A stretch of 64,000 nucleotides of DNA from Candidatus Gastranaerophilales bacterium (GCA_944325515.1 CALVAO010000004.1:1-64000), one strand, 5' to 3'; shown: positions 48,355 through 56,483, counted from the first letter of the stretch. Program-made: numbers and translations. The notes: generated by a model from the letters alone, not told the origin.

Positions 48355-48699
48355 ATGTTACCAAAACAATACAGACTAAAAAAAAGAAGTGCATTCACTG
48401 CTACATATAAAACGGGTAGAAGTTTACATAGAGCAGGAATTACAGTTTACTGCGGACGTTCCAAACTTGACACCAGCCCTATGAAAATAGGATTTGTAGT
48501 AAGTAAGAAAATACATAAAAGAGCCGTTAAAAGAAATCGTATAAAAAGATTAATGAGAGAAAGCTTTAGATTGATACTTAAAAACCAGAAAATTGAACAG
48601 AAATATATATCACTAATCTTTGTAGCTTCATCAAAATTACTTGATAAAAATTTTAGTGAAATAAATAATGCAATGCAAGAATTAATCAAACTATTATGA
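48355..48699 (+). CDS. rnpA: Ribonuclease P protein component
   Basis: Protein subunit that helps the RNase P RNA cut the 5' leader from pre-tRNA. The 114-residue basic protein has the signature KIHKRAVKRNRIKRLMRESF (about 50-69) and the upstream KIGFVVSKK strand. Normally rnpA follows rpmH and precedes yidC. Here rpmH is absent and the next gene, overlapping by ATGA, is an unrelated hypothetical, so the origin-proximal cluster has been broken up. There is no ribosome site; the ATG lies on the predicted transcription start. Confidence 0.95.
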   Translation: MLPKQYRLKKRSAFTATYKTGRSLHRAGITVYCGRSKLDTSPMKIGFVVSKKIHKRAVKRNRIKRLMRESFRLILKNQKIEQKYISLIFVASSKLLDKNFSEINNAMQELIKLL

Positions 48700-49253
48700 T
48701 AGACGGAATTATAACACCAGCTTTAAGAGATATTGATTATCTGGCGCCATCTGCGCCTTATCCTGCAACACCTTCCGGTTTAACAGTCCATCAAAGCACA
48801 ATTTACAGATATGCAGTTCCCACTGATGAACAGCCTGTGTTAACAATAGTTGATTATATTCCGGATTTTAACGGAAACTTTATCAAGCCGGGACATTATA
48901 CCCTTGCGCTATCAAATGACAGAGAATTTCTATATTTAATTGAATCACGCGAACTTATAGCTGTTATACCGGTATTCAAAATTGCAGAAAACAAAAGAGA
49001 ATTAAAAAAATACTACAAATCTAAAAAAGAATTGACTAAAGATGAAAAGCAAGATTTAAGACGAAAAAAACGTAAGGATAAATTCCAGGCAATAATTAAT
49101 GCAAAATACGCAAAAACAGGAGCCACTCCTCCCCGTGAATATGAACACATGGAAGCCTCTATTGTATACATAAAAGAAGGCGGATACTATTTAATAATGT
49201 ATGAAAAAGGCTTCATTAGAGCGTGGGGAGCTATTAAAATGCAAAATGAATAA
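48696..49253 (+). CDS. Hypothetical protein (185 aa) coupled to rnpA
   Basis: Family not recognised. It overlaps the rnpA stop by ATGA, so translation is coupled. Residues 1-95 look beta-rich (TPSGLTVHQSTIYRY, KPGHYTLALSNDREFLYLIES). Residues 100-140 form a highly basic helix (KKYYKSKKELTKDEKQDL), and a short beta end follows. There is no signal peptide or clear membrane helix, although the stretch AVIPVFKIAE is mildly hydrophobic. The basic middle could bind RNA. That idea rests only on composition and on the rnpA linkage. Confidence 0.75.
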   Translation: MIDGIITPALRDIDYLAPSAPYPATPSGLTVHQSTIYRYAVPTDEQPVLTIVDYIPDFNGNFIKPGHYTLALSNDREFLYLIESRELIAVIPVFKIAENKRELKKYYKSKKELTKDEKQDLRRKKRKDKFQAIINAKYAKTGATPPREYEHMEASIVYIKEGGYYLIMYEKGFIRAWGAIKMQNE

Positions 49254-49263
49254 TAAAATATAC

Positions 49264-49292
49264 TTGTCTAATTTCTAAATTTTATATATAAT
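49264..49292 (+). promoter_or_regulatory. Promoter giving a leaderless MCE mRNA
   Basis: TTGTCT (49264-49269) and a perfect TATAAT (49287-49292) are 17 bp apart. The ATG at 49299 is exactly at the predicted +1, with no ribosome site. Confidence 0.7.
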
Positions 49293-49298
49293 AAATAT

Positions 49299-49952
49299 AT
49301 GATGGCGGGGATAAGTAAAGAACGTAATACTTTTTATATAACACATAGTGGTGAATTGCTTTTATGGCTTATTTTTATACTAATAATAATATCTATATCT
49401 ACTTTCACTTTAGCCGCCAGAGAAAAAAACGATAATAGTTTTGACATATTTATGCAAGATGTAGATGGTTTAATAGTGGGTTCTCCGGTCAGAATGATGG
49501 GGATTGAAGTTGGTCATGTTACTAAAATAAAACCGACTAATTCAGAAGTTTATGTTCGATTTATCATTACTGATGATACCGTTACAATACCACAGGGTAC
49601 AAAAGCTACAGTAGAATTTAGCGGAATGGCAGGCTCAAAATCTCTAGAACTATATTTGCCGGATAAAAATACCTATATTGATGCTAATGTTCCAATTTTG
49701 ACTGTCAATCCTCCCAAACGTCTGCACGATGCGCTGGGGCTGCTTAATGACATGTTTGAGAAACTTGGCTCCATTATATACACATCTTCGGCTTTTAGTA
49801 ATAATTTAAAGAAAATAAATATTCAGCCTTCAAATCGTGATGAAAGCATTCCAGAATTTTTAAACTATGCTGATAATCTTGTAGAAGACGCCACAAGGAA
49901 GGCAGAAAAATTTGGAAATGATATAAACAAAGGAAACAAATATGGAAAATAA
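49299..49952 (+). CDS. MlaD/MCE-domain protein
   Basis: A 217-residue inner-membrane-anchored periplasmic protein of the MCE family, which delivers lipids between membranes with an ABC transporter. One membrane helix (about 20-40), then the single MCE domain (about 47-125) with VDGLIVGSPVRMMGIEVGHV and the IPQGTKATVEFSGMAGSKSLEL end. A helical tail follows. The permease and ATPase partners (MlaE, MlaF) are not in the window. The ATG lies on the predicted +1. It overlaps upp by 11 bp. Presence of an Mla-type system supports a diderm envelope. Confidence 0.9.
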   Translation: MMAGISKERNTFYITHSGELLLWLIFILIIISISTFTLAAREKNDNSFDIFMQDVDGLIVGSPVRMMGIEVGHVTKIKPTNSEVYVRFIITDDTVTIPQGTKATVEFSGMAGSKSLELYLPDKNTYIDANVPILTVNPPKRLHDALGLLNDMFEKLGSIIYTSSAFSNNLKKINIQPSNRDESIPEFLNYADNLVEDATRKAEKFGNDINKGNKYGK

Positions 49953-50592
49953 TAACTTAAAAATAATATCCAATCCGATTGTTAATCAGAGTTTATGTAC
50001 TATTAGGAACAAAAATACTGATACACAGGGCGTAAGACTTGCTGCTCGTAAACTTACAAGAATTTTATTATACGAAGCAACAAAAAATCTTCCTCAAACA
50101 AGTGTAGAAATAGAAACACCACTTGAAAAATATACAACACAAACAATAAATCCGGATATCACTATTATAATATCGCCTATATTACGCGCCGGACTTATTT
50201 TTACGGATGAAGCAGTTGATATTCTTCCACAGGCTACAATAAGGCATATTGGAATGTATCGCGATGAAAAAACATTAAAACCTGTATGGTATTATAATAA
50301 AGTTCCCATGCCGGTTGATAAACCGGAAAGCTACTATGTTTATATAACAGATCCAATGCTTGCAACAGGGAACTCTCTGGTTGAAGCGATAAGACTTTAT
50401 ACAGAGAAAGGCATTCCGGAATCTAACATATGCTGTGTATGTATGATTTCTGCCAAAGAAGGTATCGAAAGAGTTTTCAAAGAATTTCCTGCAATAACGC
50501 TAATTGTTGCGGCAGTAGACTCTCATTTAAATGAGCGCGGTTACATTGTTCCAGGTATGGGAGATGCAGGAGATAGAATTTTCAATACATAA
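49942..50592 (+). CDS. upp: Uracil phosphoribosyltransferase
   Basis: Salvages uracil to UMP using PRPP. The 216-residue length is normal. Family features are PILRAGLIFTDEAVDILP (about 79-96), HIGMYRDEKTLKPVWYY (about 103-119), the PRPP-binding loop ITDPMLATGNSLVEAI (about 136-151) and the C-terminal uracil-recognition GYIVPGMGDAGDRIF. It overlaps the MCE gene by 11 bp, a functionally odd but clearly coupled arrangement. Confidence 0.96.
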   Translation: MENNNLKIISNPIVNQSLCTIRNKNTDTQGVRLAARKLTRILLYEATKNLPQTSVEIETPLEKYTTQTINPDITIIISPILRAGLIFTDEAVDILPQATIRHIGMYRDEKTLKPVWYYNKVPMPVDKPESYYVYITDPMLATGNSLVEAIRLYTEKGIPESNICCVCMISAKEGIERVFKEFPAITLIVAAVDSHLNERGYIVPGMGDAGDRIFNT

Positions 50593-50626
50593 AAATTTTG
50601 TAAATTTTTAGAAATTGGAAAATATA

Positions 50627-50655
50627 TTGAAGCATTTTAGTTGAATTAGTATTAT
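50627..50655 (+). promoter_or_regulatory. Promoter of the lone LuxR gene, near-leaderless
   Basis: TTGAAG (50627-50632) and TATTAT (50650-50655) are 17 bp apart; a second overlapping TATTAT occupies 50653-50658. The ATG at 50665 is within 0-3 nt of the predicted +1 and lacks a ribosome site. Confidence 0.55.
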
Positions 50656-50664
50656 TATAGAAAT

Positions 50665-50886
50665 ATGAACGAAACAACAAAAACATTAACAACAAGAGAG
50701 ATGGATATTCTACTTTTAATCATTAAGGGTTATAGTAACGAAGAAATAGCCAAAACACTTGTTATTTCAATTCATACTGTTAAAGCACACATTGAAAGTA
50801 TTTATAGAAAATTCAATGTCCATAACAAAGTTCAAGCGGCTATATACTCGGTTTACTATAAAATTGTAGATATTAATAAAATCTAA
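50665..50886 (+). CDS. Stand-alone LuxR-type helix-turn-helix protein (73 aa)
   Basis: The protein is only a GerE/LuxR DNA-binding domain: TLTTREMDILLLIIKGYSN, EEIAKTLVISIHTVKAHI and KFNVHNKVQAAI match the full family core, with no receiver or ligand domain. In architecture it is like Bacillus GerE. The nearest relative in this window is the DNA-binding half of the response regulator at 18999-19685, so it may share or compete for that regulator's sites. It has its own promoter and a near-leaderless start. The stop overlaps the stop of the convergent LOG gene. Confidence 0.88.
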   Translation: MNETTKTLTTREMDILLLIIKGYSNEEIAKTLVISIHTVKAHIESIYRKFNVHNKVQAAIYSVYYKIVDINKI

Positions 50887-51461
50887 AATTTACTTGCAAT
50901 AAATATATCAGCAGGATTATAGCTCTGTAAATACCTAACAGCATCGTTAGGAGAGCTGGCAATATAATACAAACTGCGTACATCACTTTTTGCAAAATTA
51001 TTACTAATAATAGATTCAAAAAAATCTACCAGACCATTATAAAAACCATTTGTATTTAGCAATATAATAGGTTTCTTGTTATATCCTAATTGCTTTTGAA
51101 CTATCATTTCAGATATTTCTTCAAGCGTACCAAACCCGCCCGCTAAAGCAATAACAGCATCCGAAACTTCATCCATTTTTGCCTTTCGCTCTCTCATCCC
51201 TTCTGTAATAATAAATTCATCACAATCCTGTGGATTTCCGACTCCCATTGCATATAGTCTTTCCGGCATAACGCCTATTATCCGCCCGCCATTCTGCTTA
51301 ACAGCACCAGCACAGGCATACATTAATCCAAGACGGCTTCCGCCATATACAATGCTCATGCCGGCATTCCCCAGCAATTCTCCCAGCAATTGAGCTTCTA
51401 CATAAAAATTTTCGTCTAAATTATTTGAAGAGGAAGCAAAAACACAAACATTCTTTATCAA
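50883..51461 (-). CDS. LOG family protein (nucleoside 5'-monophosphate phosphoribohydrolase)
   Basis: A 192-residue Rossmann-fold protein of the TIGR00730/LOG family, often called cytokinin riboside 5'-monophosphate phosphoribohydrolase; bacterial members remove the base from AMP-type nucleotides. Family motifs are VYGGSRLGLMYACAGAV (about 40-56) and AGGFGTLEEISEMI (about 107-120), the latter carrying the catalytic Glu pair. It overlaps the pilin gene by ATGA and is the last gene of the rny-led operon. Confidence 0.92.
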   Translation of the reverse strand: MIKNVCVFASSSNNLDENFYVEAQLLGELLGNAGMSIVYGGSRLGLMYACAGAVKQNGGRIIGVMPERLYAMGVGNPQDCDEFIITEGMRERKAKMDEVSDAVIALAGGFGTLEEISEMIVQKQLGYNKKPIILLNTNGFYNGLVDFFESIISNNFAKSDVRSLYYIASSPNDAVRYLQSYNPADIFIASKF

Positions 51462-52036
51462 TTAAAACTTCCTCCTATTAAGTAATAATTAGAACAGCAT
51501 AGCCCCGTACCATCTTTAGAACATTCTTGTTTTTGAATATTAACAGACTCGCTCTTACAGAACGGCTCAAACCTGTCAGAATAAATATTAAAGCCAAACA
51601 CATCTTTCCCCCATACATTAGGGCGTGATTTGCCATTTACATCATATAATAAAACCCCTCGTAGATCTCCCTGCGGCATTTCAAATAACTTGTATGACAA
51701 TACAGCATTTGAATTAGTGGCATAATAATCTGAAAATCTATATGTAGAACTTGGGAAGGTACCATTAAGAAAAGTAATTTTATATGGTTTTACAGCAGAC
51801 TTTAATTCGCTGGATAAAGCAGAATTAATAGCATTCTCAAAGCTAAAGTCCTCGTTTTCTTTTTGTGTATTTATGGTATAAAAAATATTTGCAAAATCTG
51901 TCTGAACATTCCGCCACAAAGATGTATTTTTAGCCTGCATAGTATCATCAATAGAAAGAGGTGCGACTAAAAAAGCAACTATTAAGAATATAACAAATAA
52001 AATAGAAACTTCTACTATTGTAAAACCTTTCTTCAT
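51458..52036 (-). CDS. Pilin-like protein (192 aa)
   Basis: The N terminus MKKG|FTIVEVSILFVIFLIVAF is a prepilin signal: Gly4 at -1, Phe at +1, Glu at +5 and a hydrophobic helix. The remainder is an extracytoplasmic domain without a recognised family. Four Cys lie near the end (FCKSE, ECSKD, and LCCSN about 182-186), which may form disulfides. It has an AAAGGGG ribosome site and sits between the PHP and LOG genes in the rny operon, an unusual context for a pilin. Confidence 0.85.
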   Translation of the reverse strand: MKKGFTIVEVSILFVIFLIVAFLVAPLSIDDTMQAKNTSLWRNVQTDFANIFYTINTQKENEDFSFENAINSALSSELKSAVKPYKITFLNGTFPSSTYRFSDYYATNSNAVLSYKLFEMPQGDLRGVLLYDVNGKSRPNVWGKDVFGFNIYSDRFEPFCKSESVNIQKQECSKDGTGLCCSNYYLIGGSFN

Positions 52037-52053
52037 ACAACCCCTTTCATAAT

Positions 52054-52908
52054 CTACCCTCTGGCAAGGTCTAAGTGTTTCTTTTCATTAATCAGCGAAT
52101 CATAAATCCATTCCGGCACAAAATTTTTGCCGAGAATAATTTGTCCGTTCATAATATTTGGAGCATGAAAATCAGACCCGCCGGTAACGATTAATCCGAA
52201 ATTTTCAGCCATGGTCGAAAAATATTCAACTATAGCCGGCGAGTGTTTTCTATGATAAGCCTCTATACCTCTCAAACCACAGTTCATAAGTTCTTTTATA
52301 AGTTTTTCTGCTATGTCTATGTCGTACGGATGCGCAATAACAGGAATCCCACCGGAATCATATATTACCTCTACTGCATCAAACGGTGTAACAGTTTTTC
52401 TCTCTACATACACAGGCGAAGCTCTGTGAATATATTTACTATAAGCTTCCATTACATTGCTTGTTCCGCCCGCATTAGTTATAGCTTTCGCAATATGAGG
52501 TCTCCCTATACTTCCACCCTCAGCTACCATATTCTTTACATCTTCAAATGCAATTTTTATCCCTTCTTTTTTTGCCAGAAGATGTAGAATCTCTTTAGTT
52601 TGCTTTATACGAGCCTGCTGTTGAATTTTTAACAAATTTTTAAAATCATTTCTTGTAACATCCGGAAAATAACCTAGTATATGTACTTCATATTCTTTAT
52701 ACAAAGTATTAACTTCAATTCCCGGAATAATTTTAAAGTTTACTTCTTTATTCTTAAGATATTCAACTGCGACATCATAAGCAAGCACATTATCGTGATC
52801 TGTAAGTGCAATCACTTCCAGTCCCGCTTCTAATGCCAAATCAACAATTTTTTCTGGAGAAAAAACTCCGTCAGAGTAGTAAGTGTGAATATGAAAATCA
52901 CCTTTCAT
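52054..52908 (-). CDS. PHP-domain metal-dependent phosphoesterase
   Basis: A 284-residue cytoplasmic protein with the PHP fold: FHIHTYYSDG (metal-binding His6 and His8), ALTDHDN (about 36-42), GIEVNT, and later IAHPYDID and GGSDFHAPN near residue 245, each giving metal ligands. The closest characterised group includes YciV/RnaAM-type enzymes that hydrolyse nucleoside 3',5'-bisphosphates or short RNA 5' ends. That would fit its place directly after rny and ymdB in an operon with RNA-turnover genes. The GGAGG ribosome site is strong. Confidence 0.9.
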   Translation of the reverse strand: MKGDFHIHTYYSDGVFSPEKIVDLALEAGLEVIALTDHDNVLAYDVAVEYLKNKEVNFKIIPGIEVNTLYKEYEVHILGYFPDVTRNDFKNLLKIQQQARIKQTKEILHLLAKKEGIKIAFEDVKNMVAEGGSIGRPHIAKAITNAGGTSNVMEAYSKYIHRASPVYVERKTVTPFDAVEVIYDSGGIPVIAHPYDIDIAEKLIKELMNCGLRGIEAYHRKHSPAIVEYFSTMAENFGLIVTGGSDFHAPNIMNGQIILGKNFVPEWIYDSLINEKKHLDLARG

Positions 52909-52923
52909 ACCACTCCTCCTCTC

Positions 52924-53805
52924 CTAGCCGTCATCTTCAATGTTGACCCCACTTTCCTTATTACTATTATCTATAATCACATTAATTCTTTTTATAAGTG
53001 TTGCAGCTTTGTTATTGATAAGCAGTTCAACACCGTTAATCTGCGCCAAATTATCTTGAGCTATTTCATATCTTTCCGGAATACTGGAAGATAATCTCTT
53101 AAAAGAAGTTAAAAACTCCATACCTATAACACTATCTTCCGTGCCGCAAAAACCGGCATCAGTAATATAAGCCATACCATTATAAATTTTTTCATCTGCA
53201 GTCTGAACATGAGTATGGGTACCTAAAAAAGCCTTTATTAGGGCGTTCTTATCATTATTGAATTCTTTTGCAAGATATTTAGAAAAACAGATCTTTTCTG
53301 CAGTAGCTTCAGCATGAAAATCAATAATTAAGCTACCTATACCGTTTTCTTCCAAAGCTTTTATTTCTTCTGTAACTACCTGCCATGGTGAATCTATCGG
53401 CGGCATAAAAACTCTTCCTAATACATTCATAACAGCTATTTTCTGACCCTTTATATCAAAGACCCTGCACCCGCAGCCCTTTGTTCCTTTAGGATAATTT
53501 ATCGGACGCAGCAGCTGTTCTGCAGTATCAATATATTCAAAAACATCTTTCTTATCCCAAATATGATTTCCGGACGTAAAACAATCAATTCCGTACGATT
53601 TTAATTCCTCATAATTTTTTTTAGTTAAACCAAATCCGTGAGAAGCATTTTCTATATTTGCAATAACAAAATCTGGTTTTTCATTCAGCGATGCAAGATA
53701 ATTTTTTACCGCCAATCTCCCTGACCTGCCGGTTATATCTCCAAAAAATATTATTTTTATAATATCAGAATTACCACTCATAATTTCCATATAAAGGAGG
53801 AACAA
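52924..53805 (-). CDS. YmdB-type metallophosphoesterase (TIGR00282)
   Basis: A 293-residue binuclear metal phosphodiesterase. Bacillus YmdB cleaves cyclic nucleotides and its gene is next to rny, exactly as here. Motifs are FFGDITGRSGR (about 19-29), ANIENASHG, TSGNHIWDK and GTHTHVQTAD (about 215-224). The start is probably the TTG at 53805, with AAAGGAGGG a few bases upstream; ATGs at 53790 and 53781 have no such site. This TTG lies in the loop of a hairpin whose first arm is that ribosome site (53793-53818), suggesting translational control. The next gene, PHP, follows after 15 bp. Confidence 0.92.
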   Translation of the reverse strand: MFLLYMEIMSGNSDIIKIIFFGDITGRSGRLAVKNYLASLNEKPDFVIANIENASHGFGLTKKNYEELKSYGIDCFTSGNHIWDKKDVFEYIDTAEQLLRPINYPKGTKGCGCRVFDIKGQKIAVMNVLGRVFMPPIDSPWQVVTEEIKALEENGIGSLIIDFHAEATAEKICFSKYLAKEFNNDKNALIKAFLGTHTHVQTADEKIYNGMAYITDAGFCGTEDSVIGMEFLTSFKRLSSSIPERYEIAQDNLAQINGVELLINNKAATLIKRINVIIDNSNKESGVNIEDDG

Positions 53806-53818
53806 GAGTCCCTCCTTT
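53793..53818 (-). promoter_or_regulatory. Hairpin sequestering the ribosome site of the ymdB-like gene
   Basis: On the minus strand AAAGGAGG (53811-53818) pairs with CCTCCTTT (53793-53800) across a 10-base loop that contains the TTG start codon. The 5' arm is the ribosome binding site. There is no following T-run, so it is not a normal terminator for rny. Confidence 0.6.
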
Positions 53819-53829
53819 TACCTACAATT

Positions 53830-55350
53830 TTATTTTGCAATCTCTGTAGTTCTAAATTCTCTAACTACAGTTACCTTAATCTGCCCTGGATAATCCAGTT
53901 CATCCTCTATTCTCTTTGCAATATCACGTGCAAGTTTTTGAGATGCTAAATCATCAAACATTTCAGACTGAACAATCACTCTGACCTCTCTGCCTGCCTG
54001 TACCGCAAAAGATTGCTTAATACCTTCATATCCGTTTACAATTTCCTCTATTTTTTGCAAACGTTTAATATAAATTTCCAAGGTATCGCGTCTTGCTCCC
54101 GGACGCCCTGCAGATATAGCATCTGCCAGTTTCACAAGAACAGCTTCAATTGTGTTTGCCGTAACATCATCATGGTGTGCTTCAATAGCATGAATAACTT
54201 CCGGCTTCTCCCCGTATCTTAAAGCAAGTTCAACACCAAGCTGAATATGAGTTCCTTCTTGCGTTTGATCCACTGCCTTACCTATATCATGAAGAAGCCC
54301 TGCTCTTTTAGCTACATAAACATTAGCTCCCAACTCCGCTGCAAGCATTCCTGCAATATGCCCTACTTCAAGAGAATGTTTTAAGACATTTTGACCGTAG
54401 CTGGTTCTGTAGTATAAACGCCCGAGGGTTTTAATAAGTTCTTTATTCAGTCCCATTATCCCCATTTCAAGAGCCGCATTTTCGCCCTCTTTCAAAATTT
54501 TCTTTTCAACTTCTTCTCTTGATTTTTCTACGGTTTCTTCTATTCTTACAGGGTGGATACGTCCGTCTTGAATTAGTTTTTCCAGAGCTATTTTTGCGAT
54601 TTCTCTTCTTACCGGATCAAAAGCTGACAAAACTACAGCTTCAGGAGTATCATCAATAATCAAATCTACTCCTGTAAGTGTCTCAAGGGTTCTGATATTA
54701 CGTCCCTCACGTCCTATAATACGTCCTTTCATTTCATCATTCGGCAATGATACAACAGAAACAGTCGATTCAACAACCTGTTCCATCATACAGCGCTGCA
54801 TTGTTGTTGTTAAAATCTCTTTTGATTTTTCCAGAGCATCTTCTCTTATTTTAGCTTCATTTTCCCTAATTAACTGCATCTGTTCTTGAGCTAAATCACT
54901 TTTTAACTGTTCAAGAAGCATTCTCTTAGCATCTTCAGCAGACATACCTGCTATTCTTTCTAATTCTACAGTCTGCTTTTGTACTATTTCTGCCAAAAAA
55001 TCTTCTTTTTCTATTAATTGATCTTTTAGTCTGTCTAATTCCAGCTCTTTATCAGAGATTTCCTGCATTTTATCTTCTATTTGATCTTCTCTTTTAGATA
55101 ATTTAGATTCAATTACCGCAAATTCACGTCTGCGTTCTCTTTCATCTTCATTAAGCTGTTCTCTTTCATTTTGCAAAGCTTCTTTTGCTTTTATCAAAGC
55201 TTCTTTGTGCATAATAGCTTCTTTTTCCTGCAAATCTTTTTTAGACTGCTCAGTTTGAAGCAACAGATTTTTATACTTAATTCTCTGTACGGTAATAACA
55301 GCAATTAGTATAACCATTACTACAATTGCAGTGGTTAATAATGCGTTCAT
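53830..55350 (-). CDS. rny: Ribonuclease Y
   Basis: Membrane-anchored endoribonuclease that starts mRNA decay. The 506-residue protein has the full layout: N-terminal membrane helix (about 4-22), a long coiled coil (about 25-190), a KH domain with [15 protein letters not shown] (about 208-222) and an HD domain with [12 protein letters not shown] (about 345-356) and HAIEAHHDD. It has a recognisable promoter with a 77-nt leader and heads the five-gene minus-strand operon rny, ymdB-like, PHP, pilin, LOG. Confidence 0.97.
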   Translation of the reverse strand: MNALLTTAIVVMVILIAVITVQRIKYKNLLLQTEQSKKDLQEKEAIMHKEALIKAKEALQNEREQLNEDERERRREFAVIESKLSKREDQIEDKMQEISDKELELDRLKDQLIEKEDFLAEIVQKQTVELERIAGMSAEDAKRMLLEQLKSDLAQEQMQLIRENEAKIREDALEKSKEILTTTMQRCMMEQVVESTVSVVSLPNDEMKGRIIGREGRNIRTLETLTGVDLIIDDTPEAVVLSAFDPVRREIAKIALEKLIQDGRIHPVRIEETVEKSREEVEKKILKEGENAALEMGIMGLNKELIKTLGRLYYRTSYGQNVLKHSLEVGHIAGMLAAELGANVYVAKRAGLLHDIGKAVDQTQEGTHIQLGVELALRYGEKPEVIHAIEAHHDDVTANTIEAVLVKLADAISAGRPGARRDTLEIYIKRLQKIEEIVNGYEGIKQSFAVQAGREVRVIVQSEMFDDLASQKLARDIAKRIEDELDYPGQIKVTVVREFRTTEIAK

Positions 55351-55433
55351 TTAGCACCTTTTCCTTTTCTATTTTTTATATATACACGATAACGGGTACA
55401 TATAACCTACCCGGAAATCATTAAATATTTTTA

Positions 55434-55462
55434 ATAATCTACTTTATCGCATATATTTTCAA
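55434..55462 (-). promoter_or_regulatory. Promoter of the rny operon
   Basis: On the minus strand TTGAAA (55457-55462) and GATTAT (55434-55439) are 17 bp apart. The leader of about 77 nt contains a small CGGGTA/TACCCG hairpin at 55393-55413. Confidence 0.55.
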
Positions 55463-55521
55463 AAATTTTTATACTACTACTGTCAATATCATATCATATA
55501 AAGATTAATTTGTACATAATA

Positions 55522-55553
55522 AAAATACAGGAGGGATAAACCTCCTGTATTTT
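55522..55553 (-). terminator. Terminator of the 171-aa gene
   Basis: A perfect 13-bp stem (55522-55534 with 55541-55553) with a 6-base loop starts right after the stop codon on the minus strand. It ends in T on both strands, so it could work in both directions. Confidence 0.85.
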
Positions 55554-56069
55554 CTAACCAATATACTTTAAATATCTTTTAGCAATGTTGCTTATACCTT
55601 CTGTAGATTTCACAAAACTTTTGCTCAAATCTATTTCCGGCAAGCCCAGACTATTTAAAACACCTTTTAAACAGAGTTTTGCTTTTGATAAAGCATCACC
55701 GGTTTCATTCAACGGCAGTCCTTCGATAATTGTAAAAGCCTTTCCTTTCAAGCTTTCTGCGGGAATAATTTCGCCTATTTCAGAAACTCTTCTTGGAATT
55801 TGATAAAAATCCATGGATTTAACTTTTCCGTTATCTACGTAAGTCTTATATTTTGATATAGTATTATTAAAATAATCTTTTGAATAATAAATCTTCGTAC
55901 TGTTATCACTGTAGACACCGCGTATTTCCGGTTCAACAGGCTTTGTACCTACAGTATTCTGCAGTTTTTCGAATTGACACCCACGTCGGTTTACACGCCA
56001 CAAAGTACTGCATTCACCATAACTATCAGCAAGACTTAATGAAGGCTCGCCAAAATAATAATCTGTCAT
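55554..56069 (-). CDS. Lineage-specific soluble protein (171 aa) behind an HLR1-like box
   Basis: Family not recognised. The protein is soluble and has no signal peptide. Two Cys lie in the first 31 residues (GECSTLWRVNRRGCQF). A beta-rich middle (about 50-110, KIYYSKDYFNNTISKYKTYV) is followed by a helical C-terminal end. The start has AGAAAGG upstream. An HLR1-like box lies 80 bp before the ATG and the gene has its own strong terminator, so it is a single-gene transcript. The distance and orientation of the box match other members of the proposed regulon. Confidence 0.72.
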   Translation of the reverse strand: MTDYYFGEPSLSLADSYGECSTLWRVNRRGCQFEKLQNTVGTKPVEPEIRGVYSDNSTKIYYSKDYFNNTISKYKTYVDNGKVKSMDFYQIPRRVSEIGEIIPAESLKGKAFTIIEGLPLNETGDALSKAKLCLKGVLNSLGLPEIDLSKSFVKSTEGISNIAKRYLKYIG

Positions 56070-56148
56070 ATATTTGCCTTTCTAAATCTAATACACACAA
56101 ATATTAGAAAACACAGAAAACAAAAAATTGCTATTTCAAAGAATAGCT

Positions 56149-56166
56149 TTAACAAAAATTTACAAA
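56149..56166 (-). promoter_or_regulatory. HLR1-like box, one mismatch
   Basis: TTAACAAA-AA-TTTACAAA differs from HLR1 at one base in the first half. It lies 80 bp upstream of the minus-strand ATG at 56069. A TAATAT -10-like box follows about 43 bp downstream. Confidence 0.5.
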
Positions 56167-56291
56167 AATCTCATAACAATTCCCCATTAAGTCATAAAAA
56201 AACTGCCGCGGATGGTAATGGAAAAACAATCATAAATAACGTTTAATAAATATATTAAATCTTTTTCATACTTCCAGCTATTCTTAATTCC

Positions 56292-56316
56292 AAGAGCCGA
56301 TTAGGCTCTTTTTTTT
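56292..56316 (+). terminator. Orphan terminator, possible end of a small RNA
   Basis: AAGAGCC pairs with GGCTCTT, then T-run. It is a close relative of the hairpin at 38268-38292 (GAGYCGATWAGRCTC in both). No plus-strand gene ends within 5 kb upstream, so it may end a small RNA encoded in 56170-56316. The rest of the spacer 56070-56483 shows no other gene. Confidence 0.7.
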
Positions 56317-56483
56317 AATTATTATAGTTGCTCAAAAATAAATCGTATGCATTCACTTCAACGATATTCTACACAAATATCTATACTCTGTTTATCAAAT
56401 CGAACAAAAGTATTAGCCAGAATGTACAATTTATAAAAAGAAAGATGGGTAATAATAAAAGAGGAAAAGAAAGGAGATATATT

